Origin: Beduinella massiliensis
GTDB lineage: Bacteria > Bacillota > Clostridia > Christensenellales > Aristaeellaceae
Assembly (NCBI RefSeq): GCF_900199405.1
Contig: NZ_LT963430.1
Location: 620,001 to 684,000, forward strand
DNA length: 64,000 nt
Reading direction: 5' to 3'
Position numbers and translations under genes: made by a program
Shown: in pieces, positions 50,878-60,193 of the stretch
Position numbering within the stretch: position 1 is the stretch's first letter
Layout of the letters: every line of letters starts with the position of its first letter
The notes under the pieces: model-generated
Databases searched by the model: none
What the model saw: the letters and a program-made list of their open reading frames with translations, nothing else
Told to the model about the DNA's origin: nothing

Positions 50878-50898
50878 GCAGAGTGGTACACACTCTGC
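50878..50898. other. oriT-like hairpin of an ICE remnant
   Basis: GCAGAGTG (50878-50885), loop GTACA, CACTCTGC (50891-50898). The surrounding text (GCAAGCAGGGCAGAGTGG, CCACTTTTTCGCC, AAAACCTGTAAAATC) is familiar to me from the stretch upstream of mobC/relaxase genes in clostridial conjugative elements. The downstream mobilization genes are absent here. The call as oriT is inference. Confidence 0.45.
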
Positions 50899-51257
50899 AA
50901 TTTTCCACTTTTTCGCCTCCGCGAAAACCTGTAAAATCTGCTTGTTGGGGAGGCCCCCAATCCCCCGGCAAGGGATCCTTGCCAAACGCTCCACAAGTGG
51001 AGCGGCCACGCGCCCTTGCGGGCGCTGATAGACGAAGGGATTTACCGGCGGGGAAAAGGTATGCCTCTCATACTTGAAAGCGTCCGCAAGATGCGTACCC
51101 GCCCTGTGGGGGCGATGAAAAGGGGTGTCGCTGGCGGTCCTTTTCCGGGGTTTGGGGTCCAGCTCCCAACAAGCGTTTTGCGCGAGTGTATATACTCCTG
51201 CCCTGCTTGCCACGATTGTTTTGTGTGGGATTGGGCTTCCTGCCGCGCATGAAAATA

Positions 51258-51294
51258 GCCCCGGCATGAGACGGGGCCAGTCTCATGCCGGGGC
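51258..51294. terminator. Strong hairpin in the mobile remnant
   Basis: Perfect 15-bp stem GCCCCGGCATGAGAC (51258-51272) with GTCTCATGCCGGGGC (51280-51294), 7-base loop. No long T-run follows, so it may be a structural element of the former ICE rather than a terminator. Confidence 0.5.
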
Positions 51295-51467
51295 GGTTAT
51301 GCGGAACGATAGAAGCCCGTTTTCGGGGGTTTAGGATAAATCATACAGGCCCCTTCGGTTTCGCGTACGCAAAGGCCCATTCTATCAGGGGATTTAAGGG
51401 CCTAATGTTCCGTTGGCAGGCTCTTTTCGGCCCGTGCCTGTAACCCATCATCAACAGCTTTCAGGGA

Positions 51468-51496
51468 TTGCTTTTTAGGGGCATATGCTGTATAAT
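51468..51496 (+). promoter_or_regulatory. Orphan promoter in the mobile remnant
   Basis: TTGCTT (51468-51473), 17-base spacer, TATAAT (51491-51496). No intact gene follows; it is probably a leftover of a deleted element gene. Confidence 0.5.
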
Positions 51497-51539
51497 AGGA
51501 CTGTCAGCAGGCCGGACAAGGGCTTGCTGATTTTACTTT

Positions 51540-51561
51540 TTTGCCGCCCCAATGCCGCCCA
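51540..51561. repeat. Direct repeat, right copy
   Basis: TTTGCCGCCC followed by CAATGCCGCCCA, one mismatch from the copy at 50015-50036. Downstream sequences also stay loosely similar for about 20 bases (TTTACNAAGCG), suggesting that a longer segment was once duplicated. Confidence 0.55.
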
Positions 51562-52116
51562 ACTTTACAAGCGCAGTTTGCAAAGCGTAACGGGACTTTT
51601 TAAGGGTATATGCGCAAACCTTGATTTCATGCGGGTTTGCGGGGTATCCCGCAAAAACTTACATAGCCTTTTAAGCGTTTTTTTTTGCTTTCAGGCAATA
51701 AAAAATAGATACTGTTTGTGTTCCTCTCGGAGTGTTCTATAAAAACGCGAACAGGCTTGAAAGCCTGATAGATAAGGCGTTTGCGGGCTTTTTGTGCCCG
51801 TGATTTTCGCGGTTTTTTCGAGGTGAAATTTTCAAAATCCCGCCCGACTTGCATAAACAGTAATAAGAAGTGATAAAGAGCGGTAAGCGTTTATAAGTTT
51901 ACCGCTCCATTTCTGCGTTTCTTTTCCACTTTTTCCGTGACGCCTTTTGACGCCCCAGCTTTTGCTTACGGCGGCTTGAAATTGTTATTTCAAAACCGCC
52001 GCTCGTTCACAAAGACAACACGAAATACCCTCCGCAGTAACGGCTTTTTTCTTTCGACGTTGGAGCGGCGGAGAAATCTTGTAAACTTTTGACTGTGTTT
52101 AGTTGAAAAAGGGAAA

Positions 52117-54009
52117 TTACTTTTCTTTTGGATAAACTTGATTATCATAGGAACGGGTACCTCTCAATGCCAATGCGAGAATTGGCGCAGCGGATTTTCC
52201 TGTTACATTCCGCCCCGCAGATTGAATGTCATAATCGCGCAAAATTATATTATGGATATTAGCGCCTTCAGCAACCCCGAATAGTCCAATAATTTTTGCG
52301 TTCGGGTCTGTCATTGTAAGGCCAATAATTTCACAGCCATTTCCGCTGAAACTACCTGTAAATGGTTTATCCACCGTTCCGATCGGAATCCATTCATTTG
52401 ATGACAATTGTATATCTGCTCCTTGAACGTAATCCTTATCAAGACTATACTCTCCTTGACCGATAGAGCGCAGTTGTGTTTCGTTTACGACCAGATAATA
52501 TACTTTATCGCCGATGTTGAAAGTTTCCATTTCCGTTATTGAATTATTCTTATTATCCTTATTTTTAACAGCTATAACAGTGTTGCCCGTATTACTCAAA
52601 ATGATTTTAGGGCTTTCGTTACCAATTTTATAGATTGCGGGCCAATCATCAGGGCGCTTCACGCTTGGCCCGCAATTTGTGGTATCAAGATAAAGATTTG
52701 TAGGAGTTTTGTTAAAACGCACCGTGAGGGGACCGTTAAGCGCGTTGGCGCTAATATCGTTTAGTATAGTATCCGCTTCAATGTAGATTGGGCCAGAGGA
52801 AACTTTTATGTCATACGTTCCTTGCGACACAATATCATCAATCAGCCAAAAACCGGCTCTATTTGATTCCACATGAACGGGCGCATTAAAGTCTTGCATT
52901 TGAACGACCATTTCGGTTGTCTGTATGTCAAATCGTGTGTATACTGCATCAGGAATATAGACGCGCACAACATTTTTATATTCAGGGCCGAAGTTTACGT
53001 CTATACCGTTCGGCACATCATTGTTGACAGTAATTTGCATAATGCCATTTACGATGTTAGCGTCAGTCGCACAAGTATTTTCCTTGTCCATATTAAGAAG
53101 TTCAAAAGTTACATTTGAGTTTTGCGACTTTACAAGTTCCACACCCACGGGGCCTTGTCCTGTTACGGAAACACCGCTGAAACTTACCGTTACATTATCG
53201 TCTGACTGAATAGCAGGCGGCGTTGACGAAGAAGTTTCGCCTATGCTGTCATCTTTAGCTTTTGTGTTTGTATCGCTGGTAGACAGCTCACTTTTAGCAA
53301 CAAACGGAGCTGCATATGCACCAGCCGCCGTTGCTCCAAAGCAGAGGGCAAAAACGAGCGCAACCGAAATTGCCGCAGTCAATCGAGTTGTTTTCTTAAA
53401 TTTCATAATAGCATCTAACCTTTCTTTTAATAGTTCCTTGCCCTCGTTCAGTGTCACAGAAGCAAGAGAATCTTTGTAGTTGCCTCCCATACCCATAGCG
53501 TTTAGCAGGGTATCTCCATAGGCCCGTTGCCCTCTCACGTCCATTGATCGTATCACTGCCTCGTCACAGGAAAGCTCACAGGCCCTGCCCACTTCCCGGC
53601 CCATAAAGTAAACAAGCGGGTTAAACCAATGGAGGCAGATCGTAACCTGCACCAGCCACTTATAAAACATATCCCGCCGTTTGTAATGCATCAGCTCATG
53701 CAGGATCGTATTTTCAAAATCTGATACCGAAAGCTCGGTAGTTGGCAACATGATACAGGGCCGGAAAAATCCAATCAGGAGCGGGGACGAAATCAGGCTG
53801 TTTGTATAAAGTCCCACAGACCCTTTTATGCCGGTTTGCTCCACCAGCTTTCCCACACGCTCCCAAAGCTGCATATCGGATATTTCAATCCGTCCGGCAT
53901 TTATGTACTTTACAAAACTTTGATAAACGGTTATCTTCCGAATGAGCAGCCCCACGGCAACGATTAGCCAGACCAGCAAACAAATTACGGCGACATTTTG
54001 TTTTAAAAA
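52117..54009 (-). pseudogene. 5'-truncated M56 (BlaR1/MecR1-like) sensor-protease
   Basis: The frame opens without a start codon at about 54009 and reads QNVAVICLLVWLIVAVG, a membrane helix normally in the middle of the BlaR1 membrane domain. The metalloprotease motif is intact: HELMHYKRRD, with CELSCDEAVI downstream. A further membrane span (ISVALVFALCFGATAAGAYA) leads to a 400-residue outer domain that is not penicillin-binding; it ends in a Gly-rich SFSGNGCEIIGLTM part. The first one or two helices, start codon and the usual BlaI-type repressor gene are missing. AT-rich and acquired. The tail may be intact, but expression is unlikely. Confidence 0.75.
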
Positions 54010-54037
54010 TTAATTTTAGTTAGCATTATATCTGCTT

Positions 54038-54455
54038 TTAAATTGTCTTTTGTAACTTCAAATCATAAAGTTTATCAATAAGATCAGCAATACTATTAAC
54101 TTCCGTATCGACATATGGAGCTATCATTGCCTCGGTCTGTAAAACATCATCATGATTCCCTATATTAAGCAAAATGATTTTCAAGTCCTTTTTGAGTTTT
54201 CTTTTTAGTCCGATTGCATAACCTATCTCACTTGATACACTTTTCCCAAATGGAGTTACTACTAATAAAATATTACACTTATCAATTTCATCAAAACAGA
54301 TTTGTGATACTTCAAGCATTTCCTCACAGTTTATAGCATCTATTATCAATACTTTCTGGCAAGAATGCAATAATTCCAGAGGATTTTAACATATTATATA
54401 TTTCCCTATTTAACTCTTTGTGTTTTAAATATTTTGAAGCAATATAAACTTTCAT
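54038..54455 (-). pseudogene. Frameshifted nucleoside deoxyribosyltransferase-like gene
   Basis: ATG 54455 behind AAAGGAG opens KVYIASKYLKHKELNREIY ... FLPESID, then the frame runs into a stop. From about 54345 another frame continues INCEEMLEVSQICFDEIDKC ... VTPFGKSVSSEIGYAIGL to TAA 54038. Joined, they give a protein of about 138 residues with the strand order and Gly-Ala-Ile-Gly-like end motif of nucleoside 2-deoxyribosyltransferase-fold proteins. The total of 418 bases (3n+1) fits a single inserted base. Family assignment is moderate; the frameshift is plain. Confidence 0.65.
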
Positions 54456-54498
54456 TCGCTATCTCCTTTTTTTGTCCATATATATATAACCAAAAATA

Positions 54499-54621
54499 TT
54501 ATTCCAAATTAAATGCTAAATCTCCAGTTTCAGATGTAAAAATGTCTATTCCATTTTTAAAATAATGCTTTATGTCATTATCTGACAACATTCCTGACAT
54601 TTGATCTGTGTATCTTTCCAT
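54499..54621 (-). CDS. 40-residue peptide resembling a dCTP deaminase N-terminus
   Basis: Reads MERYTDQMSGMLSDNDIKHY and stops after 40 codons. MLSDNDIKHYFKNGIDIF resembles the LSDxDI start of dCTP deaminase/dUTPase-like proteins, but the catalytic domain is absent. GGAGG lies upstream. It precedes the deoxyribosyltransferase-like pseudogene by 43 bases, so the pair may be what is left of a nucleotide-metabolism operon. Whether the peptide is made is unknown. Confidence 0.35.
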   Translation of the reverse strand: MERYTDQMSGMLSDNDIKHYFKNGIDIFTSETGDLAFNLE

Positions 54622-54728
54622 CTATTCGTCAGACCTCCTTAAAGCAATGAATATTAATTATTATATCATTACCTCTTGATAATAACAATACGAGCATGAA
54701 TTAACATTTAGATGCTGTTTTACAAATT

Positions 54729-55097
54729 TCAATGCAGATAATGTCGAATTTTGTCGTCACCATCTTCGCCATGCTTGTGCTTCCCTTTCATGTCGGAATA
54801 AAGCCGGTGAATCACCGATTCCCGCAATGTGCGTTCTATGCTGCACTTGATGGAGCTATTTGCTTTCGACTTGACCAGCGCCAACAGAAAGCTCAAGGCG
54901 CATATAAGAATATAACAAATGACCTGCATGCCGACGCGTTCTCTTGCAAAGGCCAAGTCCACGATATTGCCGAGCAACTGAACGCTTGTCGGGCCAAGAA
55001 CGGAAATCAAAGCCTGAACAGCCATCGCCAAGGCGAGAGTGGCGTTCATCCTATCTTCCTTGCGGAACACAAGACGTAAAAATTCAGATATTTTCAT
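54729..55097 (-). pseudogene. N-terminal fragment of an ABC exporter
   Basis: 122 residues starting MKISEFLRLVFRKEDRMNAT with two hydrophobic spans (LALAMAVQALISVLGPTSVQ and MQVICYILICALSFLLAL) and then SIKCSIERTLRESVIHRLY, the usual beginning of an ABC exporter membrane domain. It ends in a Lys/His/Asp-rich tail; the remaining helices and the ATPase domain (about 450 residues) are missing. GAGGAACGT precedes ATG 55097. It lies at the right border of the AT-rich island and was probably cut by an insertion or deletion there. Confidence 0.6.
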
Positions 55098-55260
55098 ACG
55101 TTCCTCTACTGAAGCGGATTGATTTGATAGGATTACTTTACCATATCGGCCGGCTTTTTTCCATGCATCGGCCGATGTTTCATCGACAGTTTTCGGCATG
55201 CCGCCTGGCAATGCGCCTTGCGTCTGCAAGCCGCGCTGTCGTTCGTCCCCGCTCCGGCGC

Positions 55261-55289
55261 TTGCAATTCCGGACGCGAGGCGCTATAGT
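55261..55289 (+). promoter_or_regulatory. Promoter of the M16 protease gene
   Basis: TTGCAA (55261-55266), 17-base spacer, TATAGT (55284-55289), 37 bases before GTG 55326. Confidence 0.85.
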
Positions 55290-55325
55290 AAGCGCAGGGA
55301 TACAAACAAATAGGGGGATTTGAGA

Positions 55326-58313
55326 GTGAAGAGGACGGGACGACTGCTTTTCGCGCTGTGCCTGACGGCGGCGCTCGCGTTTTGCGCGCTGGGGGCGCAG
55401 GCGGACGGGACAAAGGGGACGCTGCCGGACGTGGGGGAGCGCATGAACGGCTTTGTGACGACGGCGGCGGGCGAGATCCCCTCGGCGGGGGCGGAGACGC
55501 GCACGCTTACGCACGAGGTCAGCGGGGCGACGCTCTACCTCATTCAAAATGACGACCCGGAGCTGGCCTTTCAGATCGGCTACCGCACGCCCTATCTGGA
55601 CGAGACGGACGCGAACCACGTCTTCGAGCACGCGGTGCTCGCCTCCTCGGACAAGTATCCGAGCAAAAACCTATTCTTCAACCTGGCCGGCGGCACGTAC
55701 AGCACGTTCGTCAACGCGCAGACGACGCTGGTGAACACCACATACCCGCTCGCGTCGCTGAGCGAGGAGCAGCTGCTCAAGATGATGGACGCGTACCTGA
55801 GCTGCCTGACGGCTCCGGGGATTCTGGAGGAGGAGAACTTTTTCAAGCGCGAGGCGATCCGCTATTCGCTGTACGAGCCGGACGGCCCCATCACCCTGTC
55901 GGGCACCGTTCTCAACGAGGACACCGGCTCTCTGACCGATACCACGTGGGAAACCTCCAGGGGGCTTTTGCGGGCGCTCTATCCGGGAAAGGCGGCGGGC
56001 AATATGCTCGGCCGGGCGAACCTGAATTACCGGGACCTCACCTACGAGAACACGATGAAGGTGTACGAGCTCGCCTACGCCTTTGACAACGCGCTGATCG
56101 TCCTCTACGGCGACATGGACTTTGCGCGCGTGACGGCCTTTCTGGACGAGGCCTACCTCGCGCAGTCGCCCGCGCGGGGCACCGACCTGACGGGGTACTT
56201 TCACGAGGACGTGGAGCCCGGGTTCGTGCGCCAGGAGCTGGACACGCCCGCCTATCAGGGCAGCGCGACGGAGGACGCCTCGACGATCCTCTATGGCTTC
56301 ACCTGCCCCGACGCGACGCAGGAGCAGCTTGTCGCGGCAGCCCTGCTCGTCAACCTGCTGAACCGGGACGGCTCGCCCCTGCAAAAGCGCATGCGCGAGG
56401 CGGGCGTAGCGCAGGCGGCGCAGGGCACGATAGAGACAAGCGCCATGCCGACCATCATGTTCAGCCTCGTGGACGCGCGGCCTGAGCAGCAGGAGGCGCT
56501 GCGCGCGGCGGTGGACGGGGCGCTTCAGGAGGTGTCGGACCGTGGCTTCGACCCGACGTTCCTGGACGGCGCGCTGCACAGCTTGAGCCTCGGAAACAAG
56601 CTGCAGCGCGAGGCGAACTCGCTCGGCATCGCGTTGGCGGAAACGATTGGGAGATATTGGGCCATCACCGAGCGGGCGGACGTGCTGGAGACGGACGAGG
56701 CGCTGTTCAGAACCATACAGGAGGAGGGCGACGCCCCCCTGCGGGCGGTGGCTGCGCTGCTGATCGAGGCGCCCCGGCGCGCGCTCGTGTGCGGCACGCC
56801 CCGGCCCGGGCTGGCGGAGGCGCTCGACCAGGAGCGCGAGGACTACCTCGCGGACATGAAGCGCGCGATGACGGACGATGAGATTCAGGCGCTGATCGAG
56901 GAGACGGCGGCCTTCGACGCCTGGAACGCGGAGGAGACGGTCAACTACAACTTCTCCATCCCGGTGGAGGATCTGCCCGACCCGCAGGAGTACCCGGAGG
57001 TGCGCAGGGAGACGGCGGACGGCGTGACCTGGCGCACCGTGCCCGCCAAGGCCGAGGTGCTGAAGGTGCAGCTCTATTTCGACACGGACTTCGTCGCGGA
57101 GGAGGACCTGCCCTACCTTGTGCTGTACACGCGCCTGGTGGGCGGGCTGGCCACGCAGACGATGACGAAGGAGGAGACGGAGCTCGCGGTCGCCCGGCAG
57201 GCGTACGGGCTGAGCATCTCTTCCACGGGGTTCGCGGACGAATCGGCGGACGGCTTGCGTCCCATGCTGTGCGCTGAATTCATCGCGGAGCCGGAGGAGG
57301 CCGCGCAGGGGGCGCGGCTCTGCCTCGCGCTGCTTTCGCAGACCCGCTTTGACGAGCGCGACGCGCTGCTCGCGCAGGCGGATCAGATTTTGCTGGGGCT
57401 GAACCTCGCGCGCCCGGACGATCCCTTTGGCTGGGTGGTGACGGGGAGCTACGGAGGGCTTGAGAAGCCGCTCACCTACACCCGGTACCTGAAGGTGGAG
57501 AGCTATCGCGTCCTCAAGGCGGCGCTGTCCGCGGCCAAGGAATCGCCCGAGGGCTTTGAGGCCCTGCGGGCGAAGCTGGAGGATATCAGGGAGAAGCTGC
57601 TGCGGCGGGGCGGCGTGGACGTCGTGATCTGCGGCGAGGAGGCGCAGGCGCAGGCGCTGCGGGAGGCGCTCGCGCCGGAGCTCGCGGCCCTTCGCGAGCG
57701 CGAGACCCCCGCGCACGACTACAGCTTGATACGGGAGAGCGCGCGCCGCTGGGGCGGCATCACCGAGGCCGCCGATCAGTCCGTGGCGATGAGCGTACCG
57801 ATCGACGGCGTGGTCGAGGGGCGCTTCCTGCCCTTCCTGACGGCGGTCGAGGACCGCGTGCTGACGCCCGAACTGCGCTACGCGGGCTACGTCTATTCCG
57901 CAGGCACCGGGCTCGCGCTGTCCCTGTACGCCTGCCAGTATACCGCGAACGACGTGGGCCTCGCGAACACGGTGGCGCTCTTCGAGGCGCTGCCGGAGAA
58001 CATCCGCGGCCTGAGCCTGACGCAGGAGGCGCTCGACGGCTATACGCAGATGTCTTACGGCATGCAGACGGTTCCCATGGGCCCGCTGACCCTGGCGGAG
58101 ATGGCCGCCTGGGTAGACATGCGGGGCTACGACGCGCAGGCGCTCCGCGAGACGATCGCGGACATGCGAAACGCGCGCGTGGAGGATCAGGAGGAGGCCG
58201 CGCAGGCCTTTGCGCGCGCGATGGAAGACGCCGCGCTGGTGGTGCTGGGCACGGAAAAGCAGCTGACGGAAAACGCGGAGCTCTTCGACGAGGTCGTGGA
58301 CCTGCGCAACTGA
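55326..58313 (+). CDS. Exported M16C (PreP-like) zinc metalloprotease
   Basis: A 995-residue peptidase with four M16 modules. After a signal peptide (KRTGRLLFALCLTAALAFCALGAQA) the first module has the inverted zinc motif HVFEH (about 98-102) followed by ASSDKYPSKN, as in presequence peptidase PreP and clostridial relatives that digest oligopeptides inside a closed chamber. GTG 55326 has AGGGGGA seven bases upstream; TTG 55320 would be too close. Most bacterial PreP-like proteins are cytosolic, so the signal peptide here suggests work outside the membrane. Monocistronic; followed by a small peptide gene. Confidence 0.88.
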   Translation: MKRTGRLLFALCLTAALAFCALGAQADGTKGTLPDVGERMNGFVTTAAGEIPSAGAETRTLTHEVSGATLYLIQNDDPELAFQIGYRTPYLDETDANHVFEHAVLASSDKYPSKNLFFNLAGGTYSTFVNAQTTLVNTTYPLASLSEEQLLKMMDAYLSCLTAPGILEEENFFKREAIRYSLYEPDGPITLSGTVLNEDTGSLTDTTWETSRGLLRALYPGKAAGNMLGRANLNYRDLTYENTMKVYELAYAFDNALIVLYGDMDFARVTAFLDEAYLAQSPARGTDLTGYFHEDVEPGFVRQELDTPAYQGSATEDASTILYGFTCPDATQEQLVAAALLVNLLNRDGSPLQKRMREAGVAQAAQGTIETSAMPTIMFSLVDARPEQQEALRAAVDGALQEVSDRGFDPTFLDGALHSLSLGNKLQREANSLGIALAETIGRYWAITERADVLETDEALFRTIQEEGDAPLRAVAALLIEAPRRALVCGTPRPGLAEALDQEREDYLADMKRAMTDDEIQALIEETAAFDAWNAEETVNYNFSIPVEDLPDPQEYPEVRRETADGVTWRTVPAKAEVLKVQLYFDTDFVAEEDLPYLVLYTRLVGGLATQTMTKEETELAVARQAYGLSISSTGFADESADGLRPMLCAEFIAEPEEAAQGARLCLALLSQTRFDERDALLAQADQILLGLNLARPDDPFGWVVTGSYGGLEKPLTYTRYLKVESYRVLKAALSAAKESPEGFEALRAKLEDIREKLLRRGGVDVVICGEEAQAQALREALAPELAALRERETPAHDYSLIRESARRWGGITEAADQSVAMSVPIDGVVEGRFLPFLTAVEDRVLTPELRYAGYVYSAGTGLALSLYACQYTANDVGLANTVALFEALPENIRGLSLTQEALDGYTQMSYGMQTVPMGPLTLAEMAAWVDMRGYDAQALRETIADMRNARVEDQEEAAQAFARAMEDAALVVLGTEKQLTENAELFDEVVDLRN

Positions 58314-58647
58314 CGCGGGAAGAAGGACGCGGCGGACGCCGCGAAAGCACGGCCGCGCGCGCTTCGGCTGCGGGCGCGCCGCCTGGACCGGAAGCTGCCG
58401 CCGGAGGGGCCTTCGGCGGCGGCGCGTCTGTTTTTACACCGTCCTGCGCGCCGAGCCTTGCCATGTGGCTTTTCGAGGAGGAAGAGGTTCCCCCGATGGG
58501 GCGGGGCACGCACGAATACGCGCCGCTTAAAGCGGCGCGGCAAGAAACAAAACGAGCCCAAACGGGCACAATGTAATGAACAAAAAAGGACGCGCTTGCT
58601 CGCCCTGGAGGGGAAGCGAAGCGCGTCCATTCGGAAAAGGAGGAAAG

Positions 58648-58743
58648 ATGATTTCTGATTTTTTGAAAGCGGCCTTTCCGTGGATTTTGATCGGCCTGAT
58701 CGCCGCGGTCGGCTGTGCGCTTATAGGCAGAAAGAAAAAGTAA
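58648..58743 (+). CDS. 31-residue hydrophobic peptide gene
   Basis: Reads MISDFLKAAFPWILIGLIAA, continues VGCALIGR and ends KKK: one membrane helix with a basic end. AAGGAGG lies just before the ATG. The leader folds into GGACGCGCT (58588-58596) with AGCGCGTCC (58620-58628). The downstream terminator (58795-58827) shares the 20-base string GCGACTGCAAGGCGGTTTTT with unit 3 of the toxin-antitoxin array at 63541-63560. It may be a diverged single-copy relative of that system, or a signalling or membrane-regulatory peptide. Confidence 0.55.
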   Translation: MISDFLKAAFPWILIGLIAAVGCALIGRKKK

Positions 58744-58794
58744 ATCAGGACGTCCGGGCGAAGGGGCGGCGGAAGGGAAAAACCGGGCGCAAGA

Positions 58795-58827
58795 CTGCCG
58801 GCAGGCGACTGCAAGGCGGTTTTTTTT
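58795..58827 (+). terminator. Terminator of the 31-residue peptide gene
   Basis: CTGCC (58795-58799) pairs with GGCGG (58815-58819, one U-G pair) and is followed by eight T. Eleven bases further is the end of the convergent kinase gene. Confidence 0.7.
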
Positions 58828-58837
58828 GTCGCTCGGT

Positions 58838-60193
58838 TTACACGGCCGCTTCCTTTTCCTGCGCGAGGCTGAGGAAGACGGAGGCGCGGAACATGCCGTC
58901 GCGCTGCTCAAAGCGCGCCTCGCCGCCGTAGCGGACGGCGATTTCGCGCACGGAGGCCGCGCCGATGCCGTGGCCCGCCCGCTTGGAGGACAGGGGCAGA
59001 CCGTCCTCGAAGGACACGGGCGCGAGGCAGGGGTTGTCCGCGAGCACGAGCAGCGCCGCCCCGCCCCGCCGCGCCACCTTCAGGCGAATCAGGCGGCGCT
59101 CTATCGGCTCGCGGCGGCAGGCCTCCACCGCGTTTTCCAGCAGGTTGCCCAGCAGCACCGTGATGTCCGTGGCGGAGACCGGGCAGTCCGCCGGGTAGTC
59201 CACCTTCGCCTCGAAGCGAATCCTGCTGCCCCGCGCCTGCGAGGCGTAGTAGCACAGGACGGCGTTCACCACGTCGTCGCGGCAGTACAGCTCCAGCGTG
59301 TCGGGCGGCAGCTCGCTCTTGTAGATGTCGATGTACTCCGAAAGGCCCGCCTTGTCGTCCCGGTCGATGAAGGACTGCACCACCGCCAGGTGCTGGCGCA
59401 GGTCGTGGCGCGCCCTGCGCATCTCGTCCATGTGGGCGGAGAGGCTGTCGAACTGCTTCTTCTGGGCGATCAGGCTGCGGTCCGCGTAGCGGAGCGCCTC
59501 CTCGAGCTGCGCGCGGCTGCGGGAGATCGTCAGCACCCGCAGGGCGACGTACGATACGTAGCAGGAGCCCAGCAGCATGAGGTAGCGGCTGACGAGGAAC
59601 TGCCAGGAGGCGTAGGCGTACACGTCCTGCGTGGTGCAGTAGAGCATGCCGAACAACGCGGAAAACAGCGGGATAACCCACAGGTAGCGCCAGAGCGTCC
59701 GGTCGTTGATCCTGAGCGCGTCCGCCACCGTATGGCTGTAAAAGTGCAGCAGGAACGGGCAGGTGACGAGGTAAACCGCGACGCGGGCGGCGTTGTAGAC
59801 GAGGTACGGATGCCGGTCCGAGAAGTCCCAGAAGAAGCGGCTTTCGACGTAGTTGGCGTTGCCGTACACGAAGAACGACCACGAGAGCAGCAGCAGGTAG
59901 GTGAACATCAGCTTGGGAAAGCTGTCGCGGATCAGCGCGAAGCCCAGGGCCATGTAGACCAGCAGGAAGGCGTAGCGGATGAGCGTCGTCCACCGCGCCG
60001 CCGCCGCGTAGCCGTCCAGGTTTATGAGGTAGAAGACCGCGCTGTTGAGCGAGGCGAGCAGCACCTGAAGCAGGACGACGAAGCGCAGGGGGATGCGCAG
60101 CCTGTCCCGGAAGAGCCAGTACCGGGGCAGGGTGAAGGGCAGGGAATCGAGAAACGGGAACAGCAGCACCATCAGGGAATCGACCAGTCGCAT
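58838..60193 (-). CDS. GHKL-type sensor histidine kinase (AgrC-like)
   Basis: A 451-residue kinase. The N-terminal 210 residues form about six membrane helices (LMVLLFPFLDSLPFTL, FVVLLQVLLASLNSAVFYLI, YAFLLVYMALGFALI, LMFTYLLLLSWSFFVY and others). A coiled segment follows, then the phospho-His in RRARHDLRQHLAVV and a GHKL ATPase domain with N box LLGNLLENAVEACR and G box AGHGIGAASVREI. Kinases of this build (AgrC, ComD, VirS) mostly sense peptides. ATGA overlap with the LytTR regulator upstream. Convergent with the 31-residue peptide gene, which invites but does not prove a ligand relationship. Confidence 0.9.
   Translation of the reverse strand: MRLVDSLMVLLFPFLDSLPFTLPRYWLFRDRLRIPLRFVVLLQVLLASLNSAVFYLINLDGYAAAARWTTLIRYAFLLVYMALGFALIRDSFPKLMFTYLLLLSWSFFVYGNANYVESRFFWDFSDRHPYLVYNAARVAVYLVTCPFLLHFYSHTVADALRINDRTLWRYLWVIPLFSALFGMLYCTTQDVYAYASWQFLVSRYLMLLGSCYVSYVALRVLTISRSRAQLEEALRYADRSLIAQKKQFDSLSAHMDEMRRARHDLRQHLAVVQSFIDRDDKAGLSEYIDIYKSELPPDTLELYCRDDVVNAVLCYYASQARGSRIRFEAKVDYPADCPVSATDITVLLGNLLENAVEACRREPIERRLIRLKVARRGGAALLVLADNPCLAPVSFEDGLPLSSKRAGHGIGAASVREIAVRYGGEARFEQRDGMFRASVFLSLAQEKEAAV

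Larger units (their letters stand above)
51300..52116. other. AT-rich stretch without a gene
   Basis: No supported gene. It contains an orphan promoter (51468-51496), the right copy of the direct repeat (51540-51561) and an inverted repeat GAGCGGTAA/TTACCGCTC (51878-51886 with 51899-51907). The rest has frequent stops in all frames and looks like decayed element DNA. Confidence 0.7.
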
